NCBI GenBank assembly: GCA_028583685.1
Contig: JAMXIF010000042.1
Coordinates: 22,315,377 to 22,379,376, forward strand
DNA length: 64,000 nucleotides
Direction of reading: 5' to 3'
DNA from: Petaurus breviceps papuanus
Lineage: Eukaryota > Chordata > Mammalia > Diprotodontia > Petauridae
Part shown: positions 11,131 to 22,903 of the stretch, piece after piece
How the letters are laid out: every line of letters begins with the position of its first letter
How positions within the stretch are numbered: position 1 is the first letter of the stretch
The notes under the pieces: model-generated
What the model was told of the DNA's origin: nothing
Database searches by the model: none
Seen by the model: only the letters and a program-made list of their open reading frames with translations
Position numbers and translations under genes: made by a program

Positions 11131-11629
11131 GGGAATCAAATTAGATAAGGGTTGTAAAAGAAATCTAAAAAGTATCTTTTGTTAGGCAGATTTATAAGGC
11201 CTGGTTCAAATGGAACTTATCTCAGGCCTATCACCACATTCTTGGTTATGACATTCTCTCCCTATATTTTATAGTCATCATACAATATATCAACATTAAT
11301 TCCAGCTCAAGAAAGCCCCACTGTGGAAATTCACTCTGCTGATGCAAGTCACAACCCAAGTATAATTTAATAGGTAGAACTTGGGTAACTGTTTAAGGCG
11401 CTTAATGTAGTATGTTTTGGTGTATTATTACACTAATAGACTGTAAGGGTAGGGACCATGCATTTATAAAATATGTATTTCTTCCAGTACCTACCATAGT
11501 TTACTGAATACATAAGAATCGTTAATTACTATTTTTTGGTATTGCATTTTATGATGGTAGTGGGTTGAATAATGAATAGAGGATGGCGCTTATGTGCAGA
11601 TTCTGCTTGAATCTGGGTTCAAATCCTGT

Positions 11630-11797
11630 CTCTTTTTTTGCTTTTTTGGAGGGGGGAAGACAGGGCAGTTGGGATTAAGTGACTTGCCCAAGGTCGCATG
11701 GCTAGTAAGTGTTAAGTGTCTGTGGCTGGATTTGAACTCAGGTCCTCCTGACTCCAGGGCCAATGCTCTATTCACTGTGTCACCTAGCTGCCCTGAC
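11630..11797 (-). repeat. tRNA-derived marsupial SINE
   Basis: Reverse strand: T-rich tail side, 'ggttgggattaagtgacttgcccaaggtcgc' region, 'gatttgaactcaggtcctcctgactcc', and head 'attcactgtgtcacctagctgccc'. The two 69-70-codon frames over it are SINE sequence. Confidence 0.9.
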
Positions 11798-11844
11798 ACT
11801 TACTAATTTTGCCTCTGTTAAATCACTCAATTAAAAAAAATATC

Positions 11845-11965
11845 ATTAACTTCCTAATGTGTGTCAGACACTACACTAAGTATTATATGCACACATAAAA
11901 AAGACCTTCTTTGCCTTCAAGAAACTTACATTATAACAGAGGATACAGCACAAATAGGGGGACTA
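11845..11965 (-). repeat. L2 LINE 3' end fragment
   Basis: 'ctaatgtgtgtcagacactacactaagtat...cttcaagaaacttacatt' is the reversed L2 3' end ('cctactatgtgccaggcact...gagcttaca'). Confidence 0.6.
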
Positions 11966-12245
11966 GTGGCCTAAGTATTGTGTTTTCCTCTAGGCAGTCA
12001 TAGGGAATATGAATGGAGCAATAGAATGTCGTGCCCTTTTCAAGGGCAATAGTAGAACTGATTTCATTGCTTCCAGAATGGGACCAAAAGGCACAAGGGG
12101 ATGGAGATCGTGTGTATGTATGTTTTATTAGAGCAGATGGGAATAAACTTGTACAGGCCAGACCATGTTGTCCTGGAGAATGGCTGGATGGATGTGAAGC
12201 ATGGCCTAGTGCTGGCTGAAAATAGTGAGTTGCATGAATGCCTCA
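11966..12245. other. No feature recognised
   Basis: Short unassigned stretch before the L1 block. The 62- and 74-codon frames have no recognisable similarity. Confidence 0.3.
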
Positions 12246-12720
12246 TTGGGGGCAGAGCCAAGATTGTAGAGTAAAGGCAGTTACTCACTTGAGTTATCCC
12301 AAATTACTCTCCAAACAACTTTAAAATAATGTGAGAAATTGAATTCTGAAGTGTCAGAAACAACACAAAGTCAGGTGAAATAATGTTCTTGTCCAGGAAA
12401 ATTAGGAGGTTAGCAGGAAAGGTCTGTTTCATGGCAAGGAGGGAGGCATTTGGACTTGGAGTCCAGTGTAGGCTGTTTAGGGCATACTAAGCCAGAGCAC
12501 TATTAGCAGGGCTTGGAGATGACTGAATCACCTACCCATCAAAACTTAGTATAATCCTTTGCAGGGGGTGGGGGTGGAAGGTGGGGTGATGAACATACAA
12601 TGAAATAGAGGACCCTCAAACATTACTGATAAAAAAGACCAGAGCTGAATAAAAAAAAAATGTTTTTTTCAAAAACAAAATCCAAGAGAAGCATAAAAAG
12701 GTAAACAGGAAAGGAAAATC
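12246..12720 (+). repeat. L1/HAL1 5' UTR joined to post-ORF1 segment
   Basis: Begins with the canonical mammalian L1 start 'gggggcagagccaagatt' and runs as 5' UTR to about 12,580. From about 12,590 the sequence ('caatgaaatagaggaccc', 'aaagaccagagctgaata', 'agagaagcataaaaaggtaa', 'gaaaatcataag') equals the region after ORF1 in the copy at 21,715-21,845. ORF1 is thus absent by internal deletion. Confidence 0.7.
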
Positions 12721-12721
12721 A

Positions 12722-13210
12722 TAAGTGACCCAGATCCAAAACAAGAGTGATTCCCTTCTGTATGGCTGCTTGGTACCCCTACAATCTGCATGCCAGGAGC
12801 TCCTGAGTCAGCCATGTGGCAGATGCTGCAGCCATCATGCCTCCTCCACCTCTTATCCCGGGTGGGGAGGGGAGGGAGGGGCCAGACCATGGCCTTCCTT
12901 TCCAACAGAGTTCCCCACTGACCTTTTATTTTCTTTTTGGTGTTTATGGGTTGAAAAGTCTGGAAACTAACACAATTGTTGGTGATTTACTCTCCTGAAG
13001 TCGGCTCTGACCTCTGCTGCCTCCCTTGGGCCAAAACCACTTGGCTTATGTGGGACTGCGTTCAGCTCCCAGTGCACTGCGATGAACACTTCCTGTTAGC
13101 CTGCCAGGCTGCCTTCAGTGGGAGATTTATTTCTCTCTGTCACTTTGTGGGTTCTGTAGCTCTAAAATTTGTTTAGAGTCATATTTTATAGGTATTTGAG
13201 GTGGATATAG
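12722..13210 (-). repeat. L1/HAL1 5' UTR, inverted
   Basis: Reverse complement of the 5' UTR of the element at 19,980. 'cccagatccaaaacaagagtgatt' mirrors 20,516-20,545; 'tacaatctgcatgcc' and 'cagccatgtggcagatgctgc' follow; 'ctctctgtcactttgtgggttctgtag' and 'tttataggtatttgaggtgg' mirror 20,063-20,130. It abuts the forward piece without a spacer. Confidence 0.75.
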
Positions 13211-13229
13211 CAATTTGATATGGGTAATT

Positions 13230-14105
13230 GCAGTCAATGCAAAACATATTTCCACATTATCCATGTTGTGAAAAAAATCACAGAACAACAACAAAAAAAT
13301 AAAGTTTTAAAAATTATACTTTAATCTTCATTCTGATTCCATCAGTTATTTCTCTGGTGTCAGATAGCATTTTTCAGTATAAATCCTTTGGGACTATCGT
13401 AGATTATTGTACTGTTGAGAAAAGCTAAGTCATTCACAGTTAATCATTATAAAATATTGCTGTTACTGTGTACAATATTCCATGGTTCTGGTTACTTCAC
13501 TTTGTATCAGTTGATATAATTAGTTCGAGGTTTTTCTGAGAGCATCTTTTTCATTATTTCTTATAGCACAATAGTATTCCATTTAAATCATACACCACAA
13601 CTCGTTCAGTCATTTCCCCTCAGATTCCAATTATTTTTTTGCCATGACAAAAAGAGCTGCTATGAATATTTTCTTACTTTCCCTTTTTTCTTTTGTTCTC
13701 TTTGTATATAGAACTAGTAGTGGTATTGCTGGTCAAAGGTGTAAATGGTTTTATGGACCTTTGGGTGTAGTTCCAAATTGTTCTCCTGAATGGGTGAATC
13801 AGTTCACAACACTACCAACAATGCATTAGTATCTCAATTTTCCTATATCCCTCAAACATTTGTCATTTTCATCTTCTGTCATTTAGTGAATCTGGTAGCA
13901 TAGCTTTAATTTGAATTTCTCTACTAAATAGTGATTTAGAGCATTTTTCATATGAGATAAGGTAGTTTTTATTTCTTCTTCTGAAAACTGCCTGTTCATA
14001 GCCTTTGATCATTTATAAATTGAGAAATGGCTGTTATTTCTATATATTTTACTGAGTTCTCTCTTTTTTTGAGAAAATAAGTCTTTATCAGAGAAACTTG
14101 CCTTA
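13230..14105 (-). repeat. L1 LINE, ORF2 C-terminus and 3' UTR
   Basis: Antisense, 5'-truncated L1. The segment 'agcacaatagtattccat' mirrors the M-E-Y-Y codons of the ORF2 C-terminus, 'tagaactagtagtggtattgctgg' the F-D-P-A-I-P-L-L block, and 'gaacaactccaccaacaatgcatt'-like sequence the cysteine region upstream. It parallels 33,222-33,999 and 42,716-43,984. Frame is broken throughout. Confidence 0.8.
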
Positions 14106-14109
14106 ATTT

Positions 14110-14640
14110 TTTTGTTATGATCATTATGCATTTCACTCAGTCCATTTCCCCATCTTTATCTTACTTTCTCTCTTCTTTCACCATGTTTTGTTTTCACATT
14201 GTGTTTTGCTTCTGACTTTTACCTCCCCCAATCCACCATCCCTTCTCTCAGTTCCTCCATCCCTTCTCTTCTCTCCTTCCCCTCCTACTTTCCAAATGAT
14301 AAGATAGATTTCTATACCCAAGATATTGTGTTATTCACTCTTTGAGTCATTTCCAATGAGAGTAAGGTTCATATGCTCCCCTATCTCCCACATCTTCCCC
14401 TCTACTATAAAAGCTCTTTTGTATCTCTTTTATGTCAGATAATTTTCATTATTCTACCTCTCCCTTTCCTGTTCTCCCAGTGCATCCCTCTTTCTCAGTT
14501 CCTTGTTTTATTGTTTTTAAATAATTACCCCATTACATTTAGCTTGCACCCATATCCTCTGTCTATGTATACTCCTTCTAAGTACCCTAATTATGAGAAA
14601 GTTTTTAGGTGTTACAAGTATCATATTCTCATGAAGGAAT
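14110..14640 (-). repeat. HAL1/L1 post-ORF1 region, antisense
   Basis: On the minus strand this reads 'cctacatg..gatacttgtaac..tttctcat..', a 'gacagagg' block, a 'gataattttcattattctacctctcccttt' equivalent and purine-rich sequence in the same order as 21,845-22,300. The 133-codon frame over this region is the pyrimidine-rich strand of the 3' UTR and not a gene. Confidence 0.65.
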
Positions 14641-14689
14641 TTTCCTTCATTATTTTGTTCCTATATTTACTTATCTATGTGGTTATCCA

Positions 14690-15325
14690 TAAGTTGAAAA
14701 AATTATTAATACCTACTATGTATCAGGTACTATGCTCAGTGTTAGGGAAACAAAGAAAGGGGGAAGCAATCTAATATTATATTAAACTTTCAAGTATTTC
14801 ATGGTTTAATTGAAGAGACCACAAGAAAATTACGTACATATGTGATGCATTGAAAATACTCATAAAGTGAAAGCACTGGTATTAAGGGGGACTGGAAAAG
14901 CCTTTTATATAAAATAGCATTTTAGCTGGAAGTTGACGAAAGCCAGGGAAGCCAGGAGATGATAAGGGAGAGAATTTAGGTCATAGGAAACAGCCCATGC
15001 AAATGCATGGAGATGGGAGATGGTCTATCTTGTGTGAAAAACAATAAGGCCAGTGTCACTGGATAATAGAATTTGTGGAAGAAAATAAAGTGAAAAAAAC
15101 CTGGAAAGTTAGGATGGTACAATGTTATAAAGGGTTTTAAAAGCCCTTCAGAGTATTTTATATTTGATCCTGGAAGCAGTGGGTGGCTACTGGAGTTTAT
15201 TGAAGTGGGGATTGTCATAGTAAGACCTGTGGTTTAGGAAGAAAAATTTTACTTCTGAGTGGAAGACAAAACTGAATGGAGACATACTTGAGTTAGGGAG
15301 ACCAAACACAAGGCTATTTTCTTTT
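14690..15325 (-). repeat. L2 LINE, antisense
   Basis: Contains reversed L2 blocks: 'acctactatgtatcaggtactatgctcagtg', 'ttttagctggaagttgacgaaagccagg', 'aaggccagtgtcactgga', 'atttgatcctggaagcagtgggtggctactgg'. Confidence 0.75.
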
Positions 15326-16500
15326 AATGATTGGCATTATGTAGGCACTTGTACCAAGTTTATACCCTTCCCTATAAAGAATCAATATTCTTTTTCATTT
15401 TAACCTCCCTTCCACACATGAAGTTATCAATGACTGTCTTCTGTCAGACTACAGGGAGCAATTAGCCCCCAGTAATGAATGGTAAGAGGTAGAAGTATGA
15501 AAGGGTTAAAATGAATTGCTTCATGTAATTCTCTATAAATACAACATTCTGTTAACAGTTATGGAGGAGGTGATGGGGGAAGGAGTGAAATACATGAAAA
15601 AGGAAAGAACATTCATCCTCAATGTACCACAGAGTATTTCTTTACTGAGGATTAGAAGGGCAGAAATCCTTATAGAAGGTCTTCTATGCAAGATATTTCA
15701 AAGGAATGCACTGAAAATACAATTAAAATATTCACTGAGAATACTAGCCAAGAGCTAAGTTTGTCCAAATAAGAGAATTTTCAATTTGCTCTTGAAAGTC
15801 TCTAAGGAATGTGCAATTCTAATAGTAGATAAAAAAGAAGGTTTTAATGCAGCTGAAGAAACTATTCCTGTCCTTGTTGAATTAAGTTGCACAGAGGACA
15901 CTACAAGAAGGCAAGTCTTTGAAGGGGAAAGGTATAAGTACTGGGGTTAAGGTACTCTAAAAGGGAATTGAGTGATGAACTACGGAAATTCTTGACTATC
16001 TGAACCGGTTGTGAGAAATGAGCACAGAACATGATTAAGAAAGATGATAATAAATAAAGAGGGGAGAACAAACGTGTCTATCCATAAGGTAAAGTCAAAA
16101 CAAAAAGCCACAGACCAATAATAATTTATTTCAAGAGGTACTGTCTCAGATTTCATTAGTAGGTTATACAATAATATGTTATCTGGCTATAAGGTTGTTT
16201 TTATTTAATTTTGTTTTGTTTTATAATGGACATCTTGTTGGTTTTTATTGTTTGATTTGTCTTTTGCTTTATTTTGTTTTGTTTTTTGCTTTTTTTTTTT
16301 ATGTAACACCAAGCAGCTGCTATCCAAGCATTTGGAACATATGAGTTAGGTCTCTGAATCTAGAAGTTGGTTCGTAAATGTTGTTGAGTTTATAATGGAT
16401 TACATTTTTCACTTTTCAGTCTTAGGTTTGGCATTCAGAAGCTTAGAAAAGTTTCATAGAACTGAAAAAATAAGCAGTTATTTATAGTAATTTAATGATC
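15326..16500. other. No clear feature; T-rich tract near 16,190-16,305
   Basis: Mostly unassigned. The T/TTTTG-rich run at 16,190-16,305 could be the reversed A-rich tail of an insertion, but no body could be matched. Confidence 0.35.
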
Positions 16501-16501
16501 T

Positions 16502-16762
16502 CATGGACAGCTAAGTGGCACAAAGGATAGAATTCTGTACCTGGAATCATGAAGACTCATATACCTAGGTTCAAATCTGAACCCACAAATTAACTAGAAG
16601 TGTGACCCTAGGCAAGTCACTTAACCCTGTTTGTGTCAGATTCCTGATTTGTAAAATTAGTTGGAGAAGGAAATGACAAACCACCCTAGTATCTTTGCCA
16701 AGAAAACCTCAATGGGATCATAAAGAGGTAGACATGACTGAAATGACTAAGCAAAAGCATGA
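16502..16762 (+). repeat. MAR1-type core-SINE
   Basis: Head 'gacagctaagtggcacaaagg', B-box side 'aggttcaaatctgaac', core 'gtgaccctaggcaagtcact', tail 'tggagaaggaaatgacaaacc', 'tttgccaagaaaacctc', 'agacatgactgaaatgac'. Confidence 0.87.
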
Positions 16763-16769
16763 AACTCTC

Positions 16770-16935
16770 TCTTGGTTTTATTTATTAGTTCAATGTTTTT
16801 CTTAATTTCAATATTATTAATCTCTCCTTTGGTTTTCAATATTTCTAATTTGTCATTTAATTGGGGATTTTAATTTGTTCTTTTTCTAGGTTTTTGATCT
16901 CCTTTTTCTCTATTTTATTTATGTAAACATTTAGA
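16770..16935 (-). repeat. L1 LINE, ORF2 internal fragment
   Basis: The T-rich plus strand ('tctcctttggttttcaatatttc', 'aattggggattttaatttg', 'ttctttttctaggttttt') resembles the reverse complement of a lysine-rich part of marsupial L1 ORF2. Recognised from recalled consensus only. Confidence 0.5.
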
Positions 16936-17049
16936 GATGAAACTCAAAAATTCTAAATCTTATAGGGACAGGGGATCTTAGAGGGTACTTACTCTAATGA
17001 GAAATGTAAATGCAAAATTGTTTTTTTTTAAATGTTCCTTCTGAGTAGA

Positions 17050-17580
17050 TATCACTCAAATGGCCACTCAACCTAGTTCAGGCCTTTATTCCCTTACTGG
17101 AGACTCCCAGTTTTTCTCCTTGTTTTAGGGATCACTCCATTCTAACAAATGCTCCACAGAGCTACCAAATTAATTTCCTAAAAGAACAAGAACGTGCTAT
17201 TCCTTCCCCCCAACGAACCCCATTTGAAAGCCTTTAGTGACTCTCAATTACTTCTAGGAAAACATAAAAAATGCTGAGTCTGGAAATAAAGTCCTTTCCA
17301 CTATGATCCTGCCATACTTTCCACTTTACTCCTTTTTATGCAGTCTATATTTAGAACAAACTGTGTTACATACTCTTTCATTAATTTAGTATTCCTTATA
17401 AACTGCATGTGCATTAAGAAGAGAGAACATCGGGAGTCAGAGTACCATCTACTGTGCTACTGCAAGTCTCTAATTCACATCTTCCTTAACTCCAAAATTT
17501 AGAATTCTTAGTTTTCTTCAAGGCTCTTCTAAAGTGACAATTCATCTAAGAAATCTTTCTTTATATTACAAACAATTATC
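17050..17580 (+). repeat. L2 LINE fragment
   Basis: Sense L2 with 'agttcaggcctttattccc', 'ctaccaaattaatttcctaaaa', 'cctttagtgactctcaattac' (the 'cagtggctccctat' block) and 'tcttcaaggctcttctaaa'. Diverged. Confidence 0.65.
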
Positions 17581-17584
17581 ATTT

Positions 17585-18870
17585 AGTCACCAAGCATTTG
17601 GTAAACTTTTAGTGAGTTGTAGGTATCATGCTAAGCATTGGGGATACATAAAAGGAAAAAAAAAATGGTACCTGCGTTCAAGTAGTAGTTATTCTACTGG
17701 AGACCTGTGAATAACTATGTATATATAAGATATGCCCAGTGTCAATATCACAGGAAAGTCACTTTCCCTCCCCCCAACACACACTTTTTTTTTAATCCAG
17801 AAAATAGAGTTGAGACTTGAAGGAATCCAGGGAAGTCAAGGGGCAGATTGAGGAAGAAGAACATTAAAGACATAGATGTAAGTGCCTGTGAAAAGCATAG
17901 TCTCGAGATCAAGTGTTTTGTGCATGAGAACAGCAAGAAATCTCTTGTGGATCATAGCCTATTTGTAATGGACTGAAGTGAAAGAAGAGTAGGAAAAATA
18001 TAAAGGGGTCAGGTTGTGAAAGACTTTACAGGATAAACATGGAGTTTTATACTTGATATGGAGTTAATTGATTTGGGGGAAGGAGATTTGATCAGACATT
18101 CTTTAGGAAAATCTTTTTGGTAGCTGATTTGAGGACAGATTGGAATCGGGAAAAACTTGAAGCAGGGAAATCAATTAGAAGGATATCACAATAATGCAAT
18201 CAAATTATGATAAGGACAAGCCTCAGGTCAGCTATGCTAGTGGAGAGAAGGAAACATTTATGAATGATGTTATGAAGATAGAAATGAGAAAACTTGACAA
18301 CCAGTTGGTGTGTGGAGTACATGTGAAACAAGAGTTGAGTGGTGGGTAGGTGGCACAGTGAATAGAGCACTGGCCCAGGAGTCAGGAGGACCTGAGTTCA
18401 AATCCTACCTCAGACACTTAACACTTACTAGCCATGTGATTTAAGACAAGTCACTTAATCCCAACTGCCCTGCCTTCCCTGCTCCAAAAAACAAACAAAC
18501 CAAAAAGCATTGAAGATGATACTGAGGTTTTGACCCTGGGAAAGGGGAGGATTGTGGTGCCCTCCATGGTAATTGATCATTAGAAAGTTCAGAAAAAAGG
18601 AGGCTTTTGGGAGAGATTAGTAAATTCTGTTTTGGACATGCTGAGTTTACTGCAGATAGTTTAGGAGAGGAAGTAAGAATGAGGAGACATCCATTAGAGA
18701 TTGCCTTCTCAGGAAGTTCAGCTTCAAATGAGAAGTGCTGGAAATGCTGGGAAACATGGTATAAAATGGACTTATTTGGGCATGTAGAGGGAATATCTGG
18801 GCATATACTTTGTCTTAGTATAGAAAATAGCCTCCTCTTCATGTAAGACAGGGTAAAAGAATGGAGGAAG
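17585..18870 (-). repeat. L2 LINE, antisense, about 1.1 kb, split by a SINE
   Basis: Reversed L2 from its 3' end ('ggtatcatgctaagcattggggatac') through 'gaatccagggaagtcaagg', 'tttggtagctgatttgagg' and 'cacaataatgca' to 'ggtttgaccctggg..ggattgtggtgccctcc' and 'tctgttttggacatgctgag' in the RT domain. The SINE at 18,340-18,500 interrupts it. Its 133-codon minus frame is L2 and SINE sequence read through. Confidence 0.78.
18340..18500 (+). repeat. tRNA-derived marsupial SINE
   Basis: 'gtgggtaggtggcacagtga', 'ggcccaggagtcaggagg', 'gagttcaaatcc', 'cacttactagccatgtga', 'caagtcacttaatccc', ending in A/CAAA repeats. It sits inside the antisense L2. Confidence 0.9.
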
Positions 18871-19966
18871 ACATTTGAGGGATATGCGATGAGGAAGAAT
18901 GGAGAAGAGTGGGTCTTCTACAAACAGCCTCTTTTTTTCAATTAAATAAAAAGTATGGTTTTCAGTTGAGAGTGAGGAACAAGAGGAAGCTATAAGAGCT
19001 TTACAGAGGCATGAAAATATTTGGAATATTCACTGTGGTTTGTGGCAAAGTGAAGCTATTAGGAGTTTTAAACGAATTGCCTTCTAGTGAAAGCCTACTT
19101 GAGATAATGTAAGAAAATTGTAGTGTACCTGGTAAGGATGTTTTGTGATTTTTTTTTCCAGCTCATTTCTACAGCATATGAATAGAACTGAGGACAGAAG
19201 ATTGTTTAAATTATCCAGTGTTGAGGTTTAGCATGGCAAGATTGTTGATAGGATGGGGTTGTGAGGTATTCATACATAAAAGATGGTGTTGCACAGTTGA
19301 ATTGGTTCACCAAAGTGTGGAGACAGTGATGGAAGGAAAATATAACCAATGCAAAGAGGGTAGTTTGGGAAAGAGCTGAAGGGATTAACTTCTCTAGTTA
19401 TTAATGTTTCCTCATTCCACAAATTATATTTTGCTCATTTACTATGATTTCACACGTATCAGAAAATCCCAGTAAAGGGTTCCTTTATCAATGTAAATTA
19501 GCAAATGTTTAAAAAAATAAAAAGATCTTAGTGAGCTGAGAGATATGTGACTTGACCAGGTTCAGACACACATGATATATAATATTTACACACATATGTG
19601 TGTGTGTATATGTATATATATATGTATATATATCCATGTGTGCATATATATCTGAAGTAGGATTTGAAGCCAAGTTGGGTCCAGGTCCCACTTATCCATC
19701 ATTCTACACTTTGTTTATTTGGTTCAGTGTTATATCTAACCAGTGCTACAACATAAACTCATTGAAAGTCAAAATTATTTATATGTTTCTTTGTATTTCA
19801 GTACCTCTAAAATCCCTTAATCTCTCAGAGTTCTAGGCTATCAGTGTCAAACAGTGGCTGCATGTAACTCATAATCCCTGTGCCTTGGGAGCTAGATTAA
19901 AATACAATTTGGGAATATGTAACAAAATTTAAAAAAATACAATAAAATATAAAGAATATGACCTTT
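18871..19966. other. No gene; TATG-rich tract at 19,590-19,645
   Basis: About 1.1 kb of unassigned sequence with a short alternating TG/TATA microsatellite. Possible far end of the antisense L2 up to about 19,100, not certain. Confidence 0.35.
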
Positions 19967-20817
19967 AAAAGTAAGTCAAAGGGTATTGGAAGGGGGTGGG
20001 GGGAATGGAGCCCAGATGGCTGCTTAGAACCAGGAAAACTTGGTATGACCCATCCATAACCACCTCAAATACCTATAAAAATGACTCTAAACAAACTTTA
20101 GGGCTATAGAACCCACAAAGTGACAGAGAGAAACAAACTTTCCGCTGAAGAGAGCCCGTCAGGCTGACAGGAAGGGTCCATTGCAGTGTGCTGGGAGCAG
20201 AACCCAGCCCCCATCCCCCACCCTAGAGTCCCTGGTTTTGGCCTCAGTGTGGCCACAAACAGCCCTGGCTGGAGGGACTTCAAGAGAGTGGATCACAATT
20301 AGCTGTGGCGGTTTCCAGAATTATCAACCCATAGATGCCAAAGACAAAGTGAGAGTTCAGCATAGACTTTGTGGGCACAGGGGCTCCAGGAGTGCCATCT
20401 GGCCTCTGCCCACAGAAGGAGAAGTGGCTGAGGTGCAGCAGCAACCTCCACATGGCTGCTTGATAGCTTCTGGCCTGCAGATTGTAAGGTGATGAAGCAA
20501 ACAGACTGAGGGATAATCACTCTTGCTTTAATCTGCTTGGATCTGGATTCCTGTCAAGAGTGGAGGCCCTGGGGTGAGTGACTCATGTGCCAGAGCCAGT
20601 GGAGGCTTATGAGAGGGCACACAACTAAATAATTCCAGCAACTGAGAAAACCCCAGCAATTTGAGACAAATCTCTCCTCTCCGGATACAGAGTTCTACTA
20701 TGGCAAAAAGCTCAAAAGTCAAGTAATTGAGTGGCAACATGAGCAAGCAAAGGAAGCAAAGCAAGCACAGCAATCTGACTTTGGATTCCTTTTTTTTGGG
20801 ACAAAAAGGATCAAAGC

Positions 20818-21609
20818 ATGGAACAGGAAGAAGACAACGAAATGAGAACTCCTGCACCAAAAGCTTCCAAGAAAAATATGAGTTGGTTACAGGCCATAGA
20901 GGAACTTAAGAAGGATTTTGAAAACCAAATAAAAGAAGTGGAGGAAAAATTGGGAAGAGAAATGAGAATGATTCAAGAAAATCATGAAAAGACAGTAAAC
21001 AATATGACTGAATAAAATAACACCTTAAAAACTAGACTAACTCAAATGCAAAAGAGGCTCAAAAGCCAATGAGTAGAAGAATGCCTTCAAAAGACAAACT
21101 TGCCTGATAGAAAAAGAATCTCAAAAGCTCACTGAAGAGAATCATTCCTTCAGAATTAGATTGGGGCAAATGAAAGCTAGTGACTTTATGAGAAATCAAA
21201 ATAATATTAAACAAATCCAAAAGGATGAAAAAATAGAAGGTAATGTGAAATATCTCATTGGGAAAACTACTGACCTGGAAAATAGATCCAGGAGAGATAA
21301 TTTAAAAATTGTTGCACTACGTGAAAGCCATGATCAAAAAAAAAAAAAAGAACCTAGAAATCATCCTTCAAGAAATTCTCAAGAAAACTTTCCCTGATGT
21401 TTTAGAACCAGAGGGCAAAATAGAGGTTGCAAGAATCATCTCCTGAAAAAGATCCCCAAAAGAAAACTCCTAGGAATATTATGCCCGAGTTCCAGAGTTC
21501 CCAGATCAAGGAGAAAATACTAAAAACAGCCAGGAAGAAACAATTTGAATATTGTGGAAACACAATCAGGATAACACAGGATCTGGCAGTTTCTACCCTG
21601 AAGGATTGA
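20818..21609 (+). pseudogene. HAL1/L1 ORF1 relic
   Basis: Remains of an L1 ORF1 protein (RNA-binding chaperone of the L1 particle). From 20,818 (frame 1) the protein begins M-E-Q-E-E-D-N-E-M and runs into a charged heptad-like coiled coil (about residues 25-60) before a TAA at 21,013. A second frame (21,161-21,397) holds the RRM-like hallmark E-N-R-S-R-R-D-N-L-K-I, and a return to frame 1 (21,427-21,609) holds the C-terminal part (Q-S-S-Q-I-K-E-K-I-L-K-T-A-R-K-K; I-R-I-T-Q-D-L). At least two frame changes and several stops make it non-functional. The 103- and 88-codon frames nearby are shadows or 5' UTR. Confidence 0.8.
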
Positions 21610-21934
21610 AGGGTTTGGGCTATGATATTCTGGAGGTCAGAGGATCTTTGATTAAAACCAAGAATCATCCACCCAGCAAAACTGAGTATGATATTTCAGT
21701 GGAAAATATGGATATTCAATGAAGTAGAGAGCTTTTAAGCATACCTGATGGAAAAAACCAGATCTGAAGAGAAAATTTGACATTCTGATACAAGAAGCAA
21801 GAGAAGCATGAGAAGGTAAAAAGGGAAAAGAAATCATAAGGAACTTATGAAAGTAAAACTATTTACATTCCTACATGTAAAAACAATAATTGTAACTTAT
21901 GAAACTTTTCTCTGTATGAGAATAGTTGAAGGGA

Positions 21935-21972
<38 letters not shown>

Positions 21973-22075
21973 ATATATATATATACACACACATATATAC
22001 ATATATATGTCTATATGGGAGGATATATGAGCATATGAATACATATGTGAGTGTGTGTATATATGTGTACAGGTA
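21935..22075. repeat. (AT)n-(GT)n-(TATG)n compound microsatellite within HAL1
   Basis: Thirteen AT units followed by GT units and mixed 'tatatgtg' repeats. The antisense HAL1 carries a similar tract at 40,830-40,940, so it descends from a sequence shared by the family. Confidence 0.95.
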
Positions 22076-22903
22076 TACCTAGACAGAGGGAACAGGATCA
22101 ATTGAATAGGAAGGGATGATACTTAAAAGGTGAAATTGAGAGGTGAGAGAAGAATATAATAAGAGGAGATGGGGAGAGGCCGAATGGCGGTAAATTATTT
22201 CATATAAAAGAGGCAAGAGAAAACTGTTACAATGGAGGGGAAGAAGAGGAAGGCAAAAAGGAAGGAGTTAACCACACTCTCTTTGAATTTTACTTAGGGA
22301 GGGAATGACATACACACTAAATAGGTTATATTGCCATACAGGAGAGTAGGGGGGAAGGGGCTGAGTGGGGGGAAGATGGAAGGGAGAGCATGTTGGGGGG
22401 GAGGGAAATTGGAAGCACACACTTTTGAAAAAGGACAGGGTCAAAGTAGAGAATAGAACAAGTAGGGGGCAGGATAGACTGGAGGGAAATATAGTCAGTT
22501 TTTTACAATATATCCACCATGGAAATGTTTTGCATAGCTACACATGTACAACCTATATAGAATTGCTTATCTTCCCAGTAACGGTAGTGATGAGGGAAGG
22601 AGGGAAAGAATCTAGAATTCAAATTTTTAAAGTCAAATGTTTAAAAAATATTATTTTTTTATATGCAACTGGGAAATAAAATATACAGCACTGGTGTATA
22701 GAGATACATCTTGCCCTACTGGAAAGTTGGAGGAGATATGGGGGAGCATGTAGAAGAGAGCAGATTGGGGGAGCGTATATATAGTGGGATCACTGTTTTG
22801 GGGTAGTGGCTAGGGGAAAGATGGGGAGACAATTTGTAACTCAAAATCTTGTGGAAATGAATGATTTAAACTAAAAATAAACATAAAATTTAATTTAAAA
22901 AAA

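Noticed and set aside
14373-14774. 133-codon plus frame as a membrane protein gene
   Set aside because: It is the pyrimidine-rich antisense strand of an L1/HAL1 3' region followed by L2; hydrophobicity comes from T-rich codons.
18441-18842. 133-codon minus frame
   Set aside because: Runs through an antisense SINE and an L2; no gene.
20181-20520. 103-codon plus and 73-codon minus frames
   Set aside because: They lie in the 5' UTR of the HAL1 element; no similarity to proteins.
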